NCBI GenBank assembly: GCA_039184865.1
Contig: JBCDAV010000026.1
Location: 10,645 to 74,644, forward strand
Reading direction: 5' to 3'
Length of the DNA: 64,000 nucleotides
Origin: Thermohalobaculum sp039184865
Lineage (GTDB): Bacteria > Pseudomonadota > Alphaproteobacteria > Rhodobacterales > Rhodobacteraceae
Position numbers and translations under genes: made by a program. The notes beneath the pieces were generated by a model. The model was given only the letters and a program-made list of their open reading frames with translations, was not told where the DNA came from and searched no databases. Within the stretch, counting starts at the first letter, position 1; every line of letters starts with the position of its first letter. Shown in pieces: positions 33,348 through 43,706 of this stretch.

Positions 33348-36300
33348 ATGCGCGACTTCAAGAAAATCCTCATCGCCAACCGCGGCGAGATCGCCATCCG
33401 CGTGAGCCGCGCTGCCAACGAGATGGGCAAGGCGACAGTCGCCGTCTATGCCGAAGAGGACAAACTCGGTCTGCACCGCTTCAAGACCGACGAGGCCTAT
33501 CAGATCGGCCACGGCAAGGGACCAGTTGAGGCCTATCTATCGATAGATGAGGTCATCCGCGTTGCAGTAAAGTCAAGTGCAGACGCGATCCACCCGGGCT
33601 ACGGATTGCTTTCGGAGAACCCGGATTTCGTCGATGCCTGCACCAAGAACGGGATCGCCTTCATCGGTCCGAAGGCCGAAACTATGCGGATGCTCGGCGA
33701 CAAGGCCTCGGCACGCAAGGCCGCGATCGCGGCCGGCGTACCGGTCGTACCCGCGACGGAAGTCCTGCCCGACCCGACGGAACCCGGCGCCATGGACCGG
33801 ATACACACCATGGCGGCCGAGATTGGCTATCCGCTGATGCTCAAGGCCTCTTGGGGCGGAGGTGGTCGCGGTATGCGCCCGATCCACGGCCCTGAGGAAC
33901 TGGAGGACAAGGTCAAGGAAGGTCGGCGCGAGGCTGAGGCGGCGTTCGGCAACGGCGAGGGCTATCTCGAAAAGCTCATCGAAAAGGCGCGCCATGTCGA
34001 GGTTCAGGTCCTCGGCGATCACCACGGCGAGCTGGTGCACCTGTTCGAGCGTGACTGCTCGGTGCAGCGGCGAAATCAGAAAGTGGTCGAGCGAGCACCG
34101 GCCCCTTACTTATCGGCCGATGAACGCGCCGAAATAAACCAACTCGGCCTCAAGATTGCGCGCTACGCGGACTACCAGTGCGCCGGGACGATCGAGTTCC
34201 TCATGGATATGGCATCGGGCGCCTTTTACTTCATCGAGGTCAATCCGCGCGTTCAGGTCGAGCACACGGTCACCGAAGAGGTCACCGGAATCGACATCGT
34301 CCGCGCCCAGATCCGCATCACCGAAGGTGCCACCATAGCGGAGGCGACCGGGCACAAAGGCCAGGAGGACATCTGGCTGAACGGGCATGCGATCCAGTGC
34401 CGGATCACCACCGAAGACCCGCTGAACAACTTCATTCCCGATTACGGCCGTATCACCGCCTATCGTGGCGCGACCGGCTTCGGGATTCGTCTAGACGGCG
34501 GCACGGCTTATTCCGGCGCCGTGATCACCCGCTACTATGACTCCCTGTTGGAGAAGGTCACAGCCTGGGCGCCGACGCCCGACGAGGCCATCGCGCGCAT
34601 CGACCGGGCCCTGCGCGAGTTCCGGATTCGCGGCGTCGCGACCAACATCGCGTTCGTCGAGAATCTTCTGAAACACCCGAGCTTCCTCGACCACAGCTAC
34701 CATACGAAGTTCATCGACGAAACGGCGGAACTGTTCGACTTCAAGCGCCGCCGCGACCGCGCGACAAAGCTGCTGACCTTCGTCGGCGACATAACGGTGA
34801 ACGGGAACCCGGAGGTCGCGGGCCGCGCGCGCCCGCCCGCCGATGCGCATCCGCCGGAGCCGCCGAAGCCGCTCAGCCACAATCCGCCGCCGGGCCTGAA
34901 ACAGAAGCTCGGCTCCGAGGGTCCGAAGGCCGTGGCCGACTGGATGCTGTCCGAGGACCGCCTGCTGATCACCGACACGACGATGCGCGATGCGCATCAG
35001 TCCCTGCTCGCAACCCGGATGCGCGGCATCGACATGGTGCGGATCGCGCCCAGTTACGCGTCTTACTTGCCGAATCTGTTCTCGATGGAATGCTGGGGCG
35101 GCGCCACCTTCGACGTGGCCTATCGCTTCCTGCAGGAATGTCCCTGGCAGCGACTGCGCAACCTGCGCGCGGCTATGCCGAACCTGCTCACCCAGATGCT
35201 GGTGCGCGCCTCGAACGGCGTCGGCTACACTAACCTGCCCGACAATGTCGTCCGGCTCTTCATCCGGCAGGCCGCCGACACCGGAATGGACGTCTTCCGG
35301 GTCTTTGATCCGCTGAACTGGGTGGAATCGATGCGCGTGGCCTGCGACGCCGTCTTGGAAACCGATCGCCTGCTCGAAGCGGCAGTCTGCTACACCGGCG
35401 ACATCAACGATCCCGACCGGGCGAAGTACTCGCTGAAGTACTACGTCGAAATCGCACGCGAACTCGAAGCCGCCGGCGCGCACATCCTGTGCATCAAGGA
35501 CATGGGTGGGCTGGTCAAACCGGCGGCCGCGAAGAAGCTGATCGAAACGCTGAAAGGCGAGATTTCGATCCCGATCCATTTCCACACACATGATACCTCC
35601 GGCCTGTCCGGCGCGTCGATGCTGGCGGCAGCAGAAGCGGGTGTCGACGCGGTCGACTGCGCGATGGATGCCCTCTCGGGTCTGACCAGCCAGGCGCCGA
35701 TGGGCTCGATCGTGGAAGCTCTGAAAGGCCAGCCGCGCGACACCGGGCTGAACATCCATTCCGTGCGCGAGCTGTCGAACTATTGGGAAGGCGTGCGCCA
35801 CATGTATGCGGGCTTCGAGGCCGACATGCGCCATCCGTCGTCCGAGGTTTATCTGCACGAGATGCCGGGCGGTCAGGTGACCAACCTGCGTGCTCAGGCG
35901 AGGTCGATGGGTCTTGAGACGCGGTGGCCGGAAATCGCCAAGACCTATGCCGACGTGAACCAGGCCTTCGGTGACGTCATCAAGGTGACGCCGATTGCCA
36001 AGACGGTCGGCGACATGGCGCTTTCGCTCGTCGCGGCGGGCCTCTCGGTCGAGGACCTGCTCGATCCCGATACCGAGGTTTCCGTGCCGGATTCGGTCGT
36101 GACCTTCTTCAAGGGCGAAGTCGGCCAGCCGCATGGCGGCTTCCCGGAAGTCCTGCAGGCGAAAATCCTGAAGGGCGATACCCCGCTTACCATTCGGCCA
36201 GGTTCGGTTCTGGAGCCGGTTGATCTGGAGGCCGCTCGGACCGAAGCACAGACCGAAATGCCCGGCATCACCGTCGATGACGAGGACCTCTGTTCCTTCC

Positions 36301-36809
36301 TGATGTACCGTCAAGTTTACCTCGACTACATGGGCCGACGCCGCGAGTACGGCCCGGTGCGACAACTGCCGACGCCGACCTTCTTCTACGGCATGGAACC
36401 GGGCGAGGAGGTGAGTTTCGATCTCGAACCAGGCAAGACGCTGGTCGTCCGGCTGCAAGCCATTTCGGACGTCAACGAACAGGGCGAGGTCAAGCTGTTC
36501 TTCGAGCTGAACGGCCAGCCGCGGGTGATCCGCGTGCCGGATCGGCTCGCCTCGAAGGCCGCTGGCCGCGCTGAGAAAGCCGACCCAGGCAATCCCAATC
36601 ATGTCGGCGCGCCGATGCCCGGCTCCGTTGCGACGGTCGCGGTGCATGAGGGACAGGTCGTGCGCGCAGGCGAAGTTCTGTTGACGCTAGAGGCGATGAA
36701 AATGGAGACTGCGATCCATGCGGACCGGGATGGAGAGATCGCTCGCATCGCGGCACCTACCGGCACGCAGGTAGACGCCAAGGATCTGCTGGTGGTGTTC
36801 ACGGGATAA
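33348..36809 (+). CDS. pyc: pyruvate carboxylase
   Basis: 1153 residues, the full single-chain length. Order: biotin carboxylase with ATP-grasp (ANRGEIAIRVSRAANEMG at the N-terminus, GGGGRGMR loop), carboxyltransferase barrel (TTMRDAHQSLLATRMR, FHTHDTSG), linker, and a C-terminal biotinyl domain with EAMKMETA, where the Lys carries biotin. It converts pyruvate and bicarbonate to oxaloacetate with ATP, feeding the TCA cycle and gluconeogenesis. It is a single gene with a GGGGTAAAAG region before the ATG. Confidence 0.98.
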   Translation: MRDFKKILIANRGEIAIRVSRAANEMGKATVAVYAEEDKLGLHRFKTDEAYQIGHGKGPVEAYLSIDEVIRVAVKSSADAIHPGYGLLSENPDFVDACTKNGIAFIGPKAETMRMLGDKASARKAAIAAGVPVVPATEVLPDPTEPGAMDRIHTMAAEIGYPLMLKASWGGGGRGMRPIHGPEELEDKVKEGRREAEAAFGNGEGYLEKLIEKARHVEVQVLGDHHGELVHLFERDCSVQRRNQKVVERAPAPYLSADERAEINQLGLKIARYADYQCAGTIEFLMDMASGAFYFIEVNPRVQVEHTVTEEVTGIDIVRAQIRITEGATIAEATGHKGQEDIWLNGHAIQCRITTEDPLNNFIPDYGRITAYRGATGFGIRLDGGTAYSGAVITRYYDSLLEKVTAWAPTPDEAIARIDRALREFRIRGVATNIAFVENLLKHPSFLDHSYHTKFIDETAELFDFKRRRDRATKLLTFVGDITVNGNPEVAGRARPPADAHPPEPPKPLSHNPPPGLKQKLGSEGPKAVADWMLSEDRLLITDTTMRDAHQSLLATRMRGIDMVRIAPSYASYLPNLFSMECWGGATFDVAYRFLQECPWQRLRNLRAAMPNLLTQMLVRASNGVGYTNLPDNVVRLFIRQAADTGMDVFRVFDPLNWVESMRVACDAVLETDRLLEAAVCYTGDINDPDRAKYSLKYYVEIARELEAAGAHILCIKDMGGLVKPAAAKKLIETLKGEISIPIHFHTHDTSGLSGASMLAAAEAGVDAVDCAMDALSGLTSQAPMGSIVEALKGQPRDTGLNIHSVRELSNYWEGVRHMYAGFEADMRHPSSEVYLHEMPGGQVTNLRAQARSMGLETRWPEIAKTYADVNQAFGDVIKVTPIAKTVGDMALSLVAAGLSVEDLLDPDTEVSVPDSVVTFFKGEVGQPHGGFPEVLQAKILKGDTPLTIRPGSVLEPVDLEAARTEAQTEMPGITVDDEDLCSFLMYRQVYLDYMGRRREYGPVRQLPTPTFFYGMEPGEEVSFDLEPGKTLVVRLQAISDVNEQGEVKLFFELNGQPRVIRVPDRLASKAAGRAEKADPGNPNHVGAPMPGSVATVAVHEGQVVRAGEVLLTLEAMKMETAIHADRDGEIARIAAPTGTQVDAKDLLVVFTG

Positions 36810-36924
36810 GCTATCTATCGGCAGGTTGGGCGCTGCCCTGACCTACGGTAAAACACACACTTTAGATCGGCCGCTCAATCCGCTAAGCACCCGCCGACCC
36901 TGAGAGACGAGCCGCGAGAGACGC

Positions 36925-39360
36925 ATGAAATTCACCCTGTCCTGGCTGAAGGAGCACCTCGACACCGAGGCGACCTTGACCGAGATCACCGAGGCCCTGA
37001 CGGATCTGGGCCTTGAACTGGAAGGCGTGGAAGACCCGGCCGAACGCCTCGGCGCCTTCACGATCTGCCGTGTCATCGAAGCCGTCCAGCATCCGAATGC
37101 CGACAGGCTCAGGCTATGCCGCGTCGAAGCGTGGCCGAACGGGCCGGATGCACCCTCCCAGGAGGTACAGGTCGTCTGCGGCGCGCCGAATGCGCGGACA
37201 GGTATGGTCGGCGTGTTCGCGGCGGCAGGGACTCATATCCCTGGGACCGGGGTCGACCTGAAGCCCGGGGTCATCAGGGGCGTCGAGTCGAACGGAATGT
37301 TGTGCTCGGAACGGGAGCTTGAGCTGTCCGACGACCATGACGGCATCATCGATCTTCCCGCGGATGCGCCACTCGGTCAGCGCTATATCGATTATTCCGG
37401 GGCAAACGACCCGATGATCGAGATCGCGATCACCCCAAACCGGCCCGATGCGCTCGGGATTGCGGGCATCGCGCGAGATCTCGCGGCACGAGGTCTCGGC
37501 ACTGTGGTACCGCGCAAAACACCACGCATCGACGCGAAGTTCGACAGCCCGTTCACTGTGAGAATTGATGACGACGTGCTCGACAAGGCTCCCGTTTTCT
37601 GCGGCCGTCTGATCCGCGGCGTGAAGAACGGCCCGTCCCCGGCGTGGCTACAGCAGCGGCTGCGCGCAATCGGTCTGCGGCCGATCTCGGCGCTCGTCGA
37701 TATCACAAACTATCTGACCTACGACATGAACCGGCCGCTGCACGTCTTTGACGCGGACAAGGTGAAGGGCTCGGGCCTGCGCGTGCATTGGGCCGAGAAA
37801 GGCTCGACGCTCGAGGCGCTGGACGACAAGGAGTACACCTTCGAGCCGGACATGATCATGATCTCGGACGAGCATGGCCCTGAGGCCATTGCCGGTGTCA
37901 TGGGCGGAAACCCGACCGGCTGCTCGATGGAAACGGTCAACGTGTTCATCGAAAGCGCCTACTGGGATCCCGTCACCACCGCATCGACAGGCCGTCGCTT
38001 GAAGATCCATTCCGATGCACGCTACCGGTTCGAGCGCGGGATCGATCCGGCTTCCTGTCCTGTCGGGGCCGACATGGGCGCGGCCATGATCATGGAGCTT
38101 TGCGGCGGCGAAGCCTCCAAACTGGTCACTGCTGGAGCTGTGCCCGATACCTCGCGATCCTATGCCTTGCGGCCGGAGCGCGTCGTCTCGCTTGTCGGGA
38201 TGGAAATCGCGCGGGACGAACAGGTGCGGATTCTGACCGATCTCGGCTTCGGCTGCTCCGACGATGAAGACAAGATCGTCGCCTCGGTTCCGTCATGGCG
38301 CCCCGACGTCCTCGGCGAGGCTGATCTGGTCGAGGAAATTGCCCGCGTCGCGTCGCTCACCAAGCTGCAGAGCCAGCCGCTGCCGCGCGCAACCGGCGTC
38401 GGTCGCAAGACGCTGACACCGATGCAGGCGCGCGAACGCACGACACGACGCACGCTTGCCGCTCTCGGGCTGAATGAATGCGTGACCTACTCGTTCATCG
38501 CAGAGGAACACGCGGCGCTGTTCGGCGGCCGCGGCGATGCCGTGCGCCTCGACAATCCGATCAGCTCAGAAATGAGCCACATGCGCCCATCGGCCCTGCC
38601 GGGCCTGCTCTCGGCTGCCGCGAAGAACCAGGCGCAAGGCACGATGGATCTCGGCCTCTTCGAGGTCGGTGCAGGCTATCAGGGCGGCGAACCGGGCGAG
38701 CAGATCACCACTGCGGATGCAATTCGGGTCGGCTCCACCACTGCGCGTCACTGGTCAGGGGCGCGGCGCCCGGTCGACCTGCACGATGCCAAGGCAGACG
38801 CCGAGGCCGTGTTGTCGGCACTTGGCGCGCCCACGGCAAAGCTGATGATCGCACGCGAAGCGCCAGGGTGGTTTCACCCGGGCCGGTCGGCAGCCCTGAA
38901 ACTCGGCCCTAAGAACACGCTCGCCGTTTTCGGCGAACTGCACCCGAAGGTCGTCAAGGCAATGGATCTGCGCGGCCCCGCCGTCGCCGTCAGCATCATG
39001 CTCGAGAACCTGCCCGCTGCGAAGGCCAAGGGCACGACGCGGCCCGCGCTGCAAGTGTCGAACCTTCAAATGGTCGAGCGCGACTTCGCCTTTGTCGTCG
39101 ACAGCAGTGTCGAGGCTCAGCAGATCGTTCGCGCCGCCATGGGCGGTGACAAGAAGCTGATCGCGGGTGTCGATGTCTTTGACATCTTCGAGGGCAAGAA
39201 GGCAGCCGAGCAGCTCGGCGTCGCGAAGAAGTCGGTCGCTATCTCCGTGCGTTTGCAACCGGTGAACGACACGCTGACGGACGCAGAAATCGAGGCGATC
39301 GGGCAGAAGATCGTCGCAAGCGTCGCAAAGGCAACAGGCGCGGAGCTGCGCGGCGGCTAG
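36925..39360 (+). CDS. pheT: phenylalanine--tRNA ligase, beta subunit
   Basis: 811 residues. The N-terminal tRNA-binding OB domain (VIEAVQHPNADRLRLCRV), B3/B4 editing domain, B5 domain (...FERGIDPASCPVGADM) and C-terminal FDX-anticodon-binding domain (ERDFAFVVDSSVEAQQI) are in order. It pairs with PheS to charge tRNA-Phe. No pheS is adjacent; pyc lies directly upstream and mscL downstream. Separated pheS and pheT occur in some Alphaproteobacteria. No leader peptide or attenuator was recognised upstream. Confidence 0.97.
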   Translation: MKFTLSWLKEHLDTEATLTEITEALTDLGLELEGVEDPAERLGAFTICRVIEAVQHPNADRLRLCRVEAWPNGPDAPSQEVQVVCGAPNARTGMVGVFAAAGTHIPGTGVDLKPGVIRGVESNGMLCSERELELSDDHDGIIDLPADAPLGQRYIDYSGANDPMIEIAITPNRPDALGIAGIARDLAARGLGTVVPRKTPRIDAKFDSPFTVRIDDDVLDKAPVFCGRLIRGVKNGPSPAWLQQRLRAIGLRPISALVDITNYLTYDMNRPLHVFDADKVKGSGLRVHWAEKGSTLEALDDKEYTFEPDMIMISDEHGPEAIAGVMGGNPTGCSMETVNVFIESAYWDPVTTASTGRRLKIHSDARYRFERGIDPASCPVGADMGAAMIMELCGGEASKLVTAGAVPDTSRSYALRPERVVSLVGMEIARDEQVRILTDLGFGCSDDEDKIVASVPSWRPDVLGEADLVEEIARVASLTKLQSQPLPRATGVGRKTLTPMQARERTTRRTLAALGLNECVTYSFIAEEHAALFGGRGDAVRLDNPISSEMSHMRPSALPGLLSAAAKNQAQGTMDLGLFEVGAGYQGGEPGEQITTADAIRVGSTTARHWSGARRPVDLHDAKADAEAVLSALGAPTAKLMIAREAPGWFHPGRSAALKLGPKNTLAVFGELHPKVVKAMDLRGPAVAVSIMLENLPAAKAKGTTRPALQVSNLQMVERDFAFVVDSSVEAQQIVRAAMGGDKKLIAGVDVFDIFEGKKAAEQLGVAKKSVAISVRLQPVNDTLTDAEIEAIGQKIVASVAKATGAELRGG

Positions 39361-39486
39361 GCGCCGAAGCCGGCACAATCTCTCCACTTTTCCGCCGACA
39401 GAGGCCGTTAAGTCACCATTTTCGGCTTCTATTCGCGATCTGCGAAGGTTATGGCCCGGCCGGGGGCGAGAACGGAGGGAACCCTT

Positions 39487-39909
39487 ATGCTGAACGAATT
39501 CAAGGAGTTTGCCGTCAAGGGCAACGTGATGGACATGGGCGTCGGCATCGTGATCGGAGCGGCGTTCACAACGATCGTGAAAAGCTTCGTCAGCGATATC
39601 GTCAACCCGATCATCGGCCTGTTCACCGGCGGGATCGATTTCTCGAACCTGTTCATCAATCTGTCGGGTCAGGACATCACCAACCTCAGCGAGGCGCAGG
39701 AACAGGGACTTGCCGTGATCACCTACGGCAACTTCATCAACGCCGTCATCGCGTTCCTGATCGTCGCCTGGATCCTGTTTCTGGTCGTTCGTTCCGTGAA
39801 CAAGCTCAAGAAGGAAGAGGAGGAGGCACCGGAGCCGCCCGCCGATCCCGAGCCGAGCGCAGAAGAGAAGCTGCTGACCGAGATCCGGGACCTGCTCGCC
39901 AAGGCCTGA
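39487..39909 (+). CDS. mscL: large-conductance mechanosensitive channel
   Basis: 140 residues: LNEFKEFAVKGNVMDMGVGIVIGAAF (amphipathic N-terminal helix plus TM1), a periplasmic loop, TM2 (NFINAVIAFLIVAWILFLVV) and a charged C-terminal bundle EEEEAPEPPADPEPSAEEKLL. It forms a homo-pentamer that opens under membrane tension. ATG 39487 follows GGAGG by eight bases; the longer frame from 39451 is not preferred. Confidence 0.97.
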   Translation: MLNEFKEFAVKGNVMDMGVGIVIGAAFTTIVKSFVSDIVNPIIGLFTGGIDFSNLFINLSGQDITNLSEAQEQGLAVITYGNFINAVIAFLIVAWILFLVVRSVNKLKKEEEEAPEPPADPEPSAEEKLLTEIRDLLAKA

Positions 39910-39920
39910 CAACGGCGCTC

Positions 39921-40583
39921 ATGCCAGCAGCGCGCGAAGACAAACGCCCGGTCGAGGGGTCAGATATTCCGGTCGTGATGCTGCATGGGCTCGGGCGCAC
40001 TTCAGCGTCGATGAAACCGCTGGCCATGCGCCTGCGTCGGCACGGCTTTGATGCCTCAACGCTCGATTATCCGTCGACACGTTATGATCTGGCCGGATCG
40101 CTCGACTTGGTTCGGTCGGATCTGATTGCGCGGCTCGGTCAGACAGAGATCGCCCTCGTCGGCCATTCGATGGGCGGGATCATCGCGAGAAGTCTTTGCG
40201 TCGAAGACCATGGCTTGAACATCCGCCGGGTCATCCAGATCGGCGCGCCAAATCTCGGATCACCACTTGCCGACAGGCTCGGCTCGCTTTGGCCGGTTCG
40301 TCGGGCCTGCGGACCTGCGGTCGCCGACATCCGCCCGCGCGCGGGGCCTATACAGGTCGATGACCGGATCGCGGCAATCGCAGGGGTCGGCGGTTTCGGG
40401 GAATACGGCGGTCTGGCCGGACCGCATGACGGTGCAGTTTCCGCGCGATCAGCCTGGGCAGGGGCGGCACGACGCGCCCATGTCGCACAAATTCACACTT
40501 TGCTGCCTTTATCGCTCGGCGTCGCGCATCACACAGCACACTTCCTGCGGCCGCCAGATCCTGCGACCGCCGCGGACCGTTGA
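39921..40583 (+). CDS. alpha/beta-hydrolase, lipase-like, 220 aa
   Basis: Oxyanion-hole HGLGRTSAS (near residue 22) and nucleophile elbow GHSMGG (near residue 82) of the lipase/esterase type; an Asp (near VDDRIAAIAG) and a His (AGPHDGAVS) further on fit the triad. It shows no clear signal peptide. It begins 12 bp after mscL, so it may share its transcript, though the ribosome site is weak. The substrate is unknown. Confidence 0.75.
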   Translation: MPAAREDKRPVEGSDIPVVMLHGLGRTSASMKPLAMRLRRHGFDASTLDYPSTRYDLAGSLDLVRSDLIARLGQTEIALVGHSMGGIIARSLCVEDHGLNIRRVIQIGAPNLGSPLADRLGSLWPVRRACGPAVADIRPRAGPIQVDDRIAAIAGVGGFGEYGGLAGPHDGAVSARSAWAGAARRAHVAQIHTLLPLSLGVAHHTAHFLRPPDPATAADR

Positions 40584-40586
40584 GCC

Positions 40587-41708
40587 TCAGGCGCTACCGA
40601 GCACCAACTTGGTCGAGTAAACGTCGATCCCCAGCGCCTGACCGACCGCGTAATAGGTCAGCTTCCCGGCGTGCACGTTCAGGCCGTTGGCGAGGTGTTC
40701 ATCGTCTCGGCAGGCCTGCGCCCAGCCCTTGTCAGCCAGAGCAAGCAGGTGAGGCATCGTCGCATTCGTCAGGGCAATGGTCGATGAGCGCGCGACGGCG
40801 CCGGGCATGTTCGCGACGCAGTAGTGGATTACGCCGTCGACCTCGTAGATCGGATCCTCGTGCGTCGTCGCCTTCGACGTCTCGAAACAACCGCCCTGAT
40901 CGATCGCAACATCGACCAGCACCGCACCCGGCTTCATCCGCGAAAGCTGCTCTCGGCGCACCAGTTTGGGCGCCGCGGCACCAGGGATCAGCACGGCGCC
41001 CACGACCAAGTCGGATTGCAGAACGAGTTCCTCAGTCGAATCCGCCGAGGAATAGCGCGTCTTGAAAACACCGCCGAAGACATCGTCGAGATATTTCAGA
41101 CGCGGCAGCGAGCGGTCCAGAACAGTGACATCCGCGCCCATGCCTGCCGCGATCCGGGCCGCATGCGCGCCGACGACACCGCCCCCGATCACCGTCACCT
41201 GGGCCGGTCCGACGCCGGGCACCCCGCCCAGCAGCACACCGCGTCCGCCATTCGCCTTCTGCAGAGCCCAGGCCCCGACCTGCGGCGAAAGCCGACCGGC
41301 GACCTCGGACATCGGGGCGAGGAGCGGTAAGCCGCCGACATCATCCGTCACCGTCTCGTAGGCGATCGCTGTGCAGCCGGACGCGAGGAGATCTCTCGTC
41401 TGGTCCGGATCCGGCGCGAGGTGCAGATACGTGAACAGGACCTGCCCGTCGCGCAGCATGGCACGTTCGCCCGCCTGCGGCTCCTTGACCTTCACGATCA
41501 TATCCGCCTCGGCGAAGATCTCGGCCGCAGTCGCGCGTACCTCCGCGCCGATCGCCGTATAGTCTTCGTCCGGGAATCCTGCACCAAGGCCGGCACCGCT
41601 CTCGACCATGACCTGATGGCCATGGGCAATCGCCTCGCGGCAAGTTGCAGGCGTCATGCCGACGCGAAATTCCTGAGCCTTGATTTCTCTGGGGCAGCCG
41701 ATGCGCAT
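40587..41708 (-). CDS. ald: alanine dehydrogenase
   Basis: 373 residues. The N-terminal substrate domain starts MRIGCPREIKAQEFRVGMTP, followed by FTYLHLAPD with the catalytic His; the NAD domain has VIGGGVVGAHAARIAAGMGADV, and YCVANMPGAVARSST is the family signature. It converts alanine to pyruvate and ammonia with NAD+. ATG 41708 follows a GGGAGG site. It is divergent from fdhD. Confidence 0.96.
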   Translation of the reverse strand: MRIGCPREIKAQEFRVGMTPATCREAIAHGHQVMVESGAGLGAGFPDEDYTAIGAEVRATAAEIFAEADMIVKVKEPQAGERAMLRDGQVLFTYLHLAPDPDQTRDLLASGCTAIAYETVTDDVGGLPLLAPMSEVAGRLSPQVGAWALQKANGGRGVLLGGVPGVGPAQVTVIGGGVVGAHAARIAAGMGADVTVLDRSLPRLKYLDDVFGGVFKTRYSSADSTEELVLQSDLVVGAVLIPGAAAPKLVRREQLSRMKPGAVLVDVAIDQGGCFETSKATTHEDPIYEVDGVIHYCVANMPGAVARSSTIALTNATMPHLLALADKGWAQACRDDEHLANGLNVHAGKLTYYAVGQALGIDVYSTKLVLGSA

Positions 41709-41857
41709 GAGGACCTCCCGGTTGGCAGACAGCGACCTTACACCGGGCGCTATGCGATCGGCGTTAACGTCGCGATAGCCCCAGTATCGGGCAGATGGCC
41801 CCGCCAGAGGACAGCCTTTGCCTTGACCTGCCGGGACCGACGCGTGAAGTGAATGAC

Positions 41858-42730
41858 ATGGACGAGTTTCTGATTTCGCCGGATCCCGCCGCGCCACGTC
41901 TGACCCGGGCGGTCAAGGGCGTCGATCAGACCGGTGCCGTGTCGGAGTCGCGCGTGGTCGAGGAACGTGCGCTGACGATCTACCTCAACGGTCAGGAAAT
42001 CGTCACGGCCATGACGATCGGCGATTATCCGGAATACCTCGCGACCGGCTATCTGCTGAACCAGGGGATGCTCCTGGCGGACGACCGCGTGACGGGCGTC
42101 GAATATGACGAGGATCTCGAGGTCGTCATCGTCCGAACCGAACGCCAAACGGATTACGAGGAGAAGTTGAAAAAGAAGACCCGGACGTCCGGCTGTGCGG
42201 TCGGGACGGTTTTCGGCGACATGATGGAGCAGCTTGACGGCGTGTCGTTCGGGCCGGGCGAGGTCCGGACCTCGTGGCTCTATGAGCTGGCCCGCAAGAT
42301 CAACACGGCACCTTCGCTCTATCTGGAAGCAGGAGCGATCCACGGAACGGTTCTCTGCCGCGAGGATTCGCCGCTGATCTTCATGGAGGATGTCGGCCGC
42401 CACAACGCCGTCGACAAGATCGCGGGCTGGATGTTTGCCGAGGGCGTCACGGGCGATGGCCACATCCTCTACACGACCGGGCGCCTGACCTCGGAGATGG
42501 TGATCAAGACGGCGCTGATGGGCATTCCGGTGCTGGCATCGCGATCGGGGTTCACGGCCTGGGGTGTAGAATTGGCCCGGCAGGTCGGGCTGACCCTGAT
42601 CGGCCGGATGCGCGGGCAGCGGTTCCTGTGCCTCTCGGGCGACGAACGCCTGATCTACGATGCCGACGCCCTGAGCGTGCCGGAAGAAGACCGCAAGCAC
42701 CGACGCAAGGGGGGGCGCGATGCAGGCTGA
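41858..42730 (+). CDS. fdhD: FdhD sulfurtransferase for formate dehydrogenase, 290 aa
   Basis: It aligns with FdhD: VVEERALTIYLNGQEIVTAMTI, SGCAVGTVFGDMMEQ, FMEDVGRHNAVDKIAG, SRSGFTAWGVELARQVGLTLIGRMRG. The protein hands sulfur from a desulfurase to the Mo/W cofactor of formate dehydrogenase. The usual CxxC loop reads C-A-V-G, so the second Cys is missing. ATG 41858 is used; ATG 41795 would add 21 residues and is possible. It opens the Moco operon; the next gene starts 11 bp before its stop. No formate dehydrogenase is in this window. Confidence 0.92.
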   Translation: MDEFLISPDPAAPRLTRAVKGVDQTGAVSESRVVEERALTIYLNGQEIVTAMTIGDYPEYLATGYLLNQGMLLADDRVTGVEYDEDLEVVIVRTERQTDYEEKLKKKTRTSGCAVGTVFGDMMEQLDGVSFGPGEVRTSWLYELARKINTAPSLYLEAGAIHGTVLCREDSPLIFMEDVGRHNAVDKIAGWMFAEGVTGDGHILYTTGRLTSEMVIKTALMGIPVLASRSGFTAWGVELARQVGLTLIGRMRGQRFLCLSGDERLIYDADALSVPEEDRKHRRKGGRDAG

Positions 42731-43706
42731 TGAAATCAGACAAGTCATCCGGGAAGAAGTCACCCGGAACCAGCTTCGCGAGGTTCTGGAGGAGCCGGAA
42801 AAGAAAAAGATCAACTGGGGGCGCCACCCGCTCGTCATCACGGTCGCCGGATTCATCTGCACGGCTCTGATCGGAAACACCCTGGAGTCGCGCTTTGCCG
42901 AGCGCGACAAGCTGCGGATCGAGCAGGAGCGCATTCTGCATAAGGCCAAAGAGCGCGAGGAGGAGGCTCTGTCCGACCTGCGCAACTTCGTCGAGCTTGC
43001 CTTCGAACGACAGGTTCGGTCCGATCTGGTGCGCTCGGAAATCATTCGCGGCAACAAGGACGAGGCGATCGCCCGAAAGGCCGCGTATGACGAGGTCTAC
43101 ACCCAATGGAACATCGAGCTTTTCCCGCGGCTCAAGAACCTGCGAACCCTGACCAACATCCGACAGGAATATCTGGAGGACGAGCAATCGATATTCGAGA
43201 GAGCAGTCGAATACACGATCCTCTCGCGTTTCGGCGCTGCTGACTGGTGCCTGACATCTGCCTATGACTTTTCCTATCGATCGGATTTTCCGCATCCGCA
43301 TGACAGGTCACTGATCCAACAGGGCAACAACTGCGGTGGACAGGGCGCCAACTGGACGAGTTACACGCGCAAGAACCGCGACGAGGTTCGCGAATGCATC
43401 GGAGGCATCCTCTCTCAAATGATGGTCGAGATCCGTTATCAGGCTGCGACGGTCCTGGAAGACCCCCCTTCGGAAAAACAGCGCGCCAAACGAGCTGCCG
43501 AGGTCGAAGCAAAATTGCGGAAGTCCTGTCCCGTTCTCAGCGCCGAGGAGCAAAAAGCGGTCCGAGCGGAGGAAGCAAAGCAGCAAGCCGCACGAAGGAA
43601 GAAACGCGAAGAGGCCCGCGCCGCGGCGGAGTTGAAGGCCGCTGCAAAGGAGGACGGTGCAGAAGAGGCGGCATCGAGCGAAACAGAGGCATCGAAGACG
43701 GAATGA
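42720..43706 (+). CDS. uncharacterised membrane-anchored coiled-coil protein, 328 aa
   Basis: Not recognised as a known family. A single hydrophobic stretch at about residues 38-53 (LVITVAGFICTALIGNTL) follows a charged N-terminus. Residues 60-100 are strongly helical and charged (coiled coil), and the C-terminal ~80 residues are Lys/Arg/Glu/Ala-rich. A central region with several Cys (ADWCLTSAY, NNCGGQGANW, VRECIGG) may be folded. It overlaps fdhD by 11 bp and mobA by 4 bp, which ties it to molybdenum-cofactor supply in expression if not in function. Confidence 0.72.
   Translation: MQADEIRQVIREEVTRNQLREVLEEPEKKKINWGRHPLVITVAGFICTALIGNTLESRFAERDKLRIEQERILHKAKEREEEALSDLRNFVELAFERQVRSDLVRSEIIRGNKDEAIARKAAYDEVYTQWNIELFPRLKNLRTLTNIRQEYLEDEQSIFERAVEYTILSRFGAADWCLTSAYDFSYRSDFPHPHDRSLIQQGNNCGGQGANWTSYTRKNRDEVRECIGGILSQMMVEIRYQAATVLEDPPSEKQRAKRAAEVEAKLRKSCPVLSAEEQKAVRAEEAKQQAARRKKREEARAAAELKAAAKEDGAEEAASSETEASKTE

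Noticed and set aside
34491..36647. 718-codon open frame antisense to pyruvate carboxylase
   Set aside because: It mirrors the high-G+C codon pattern of pyc, has Arg/His/Gly-rich text with no domain, and pyc is unquestionable.
36810..36924. Attenuator before pheT
   Set aside because: No Phe-rich leader peptide or paired terminator/antiterminator stems were visible.
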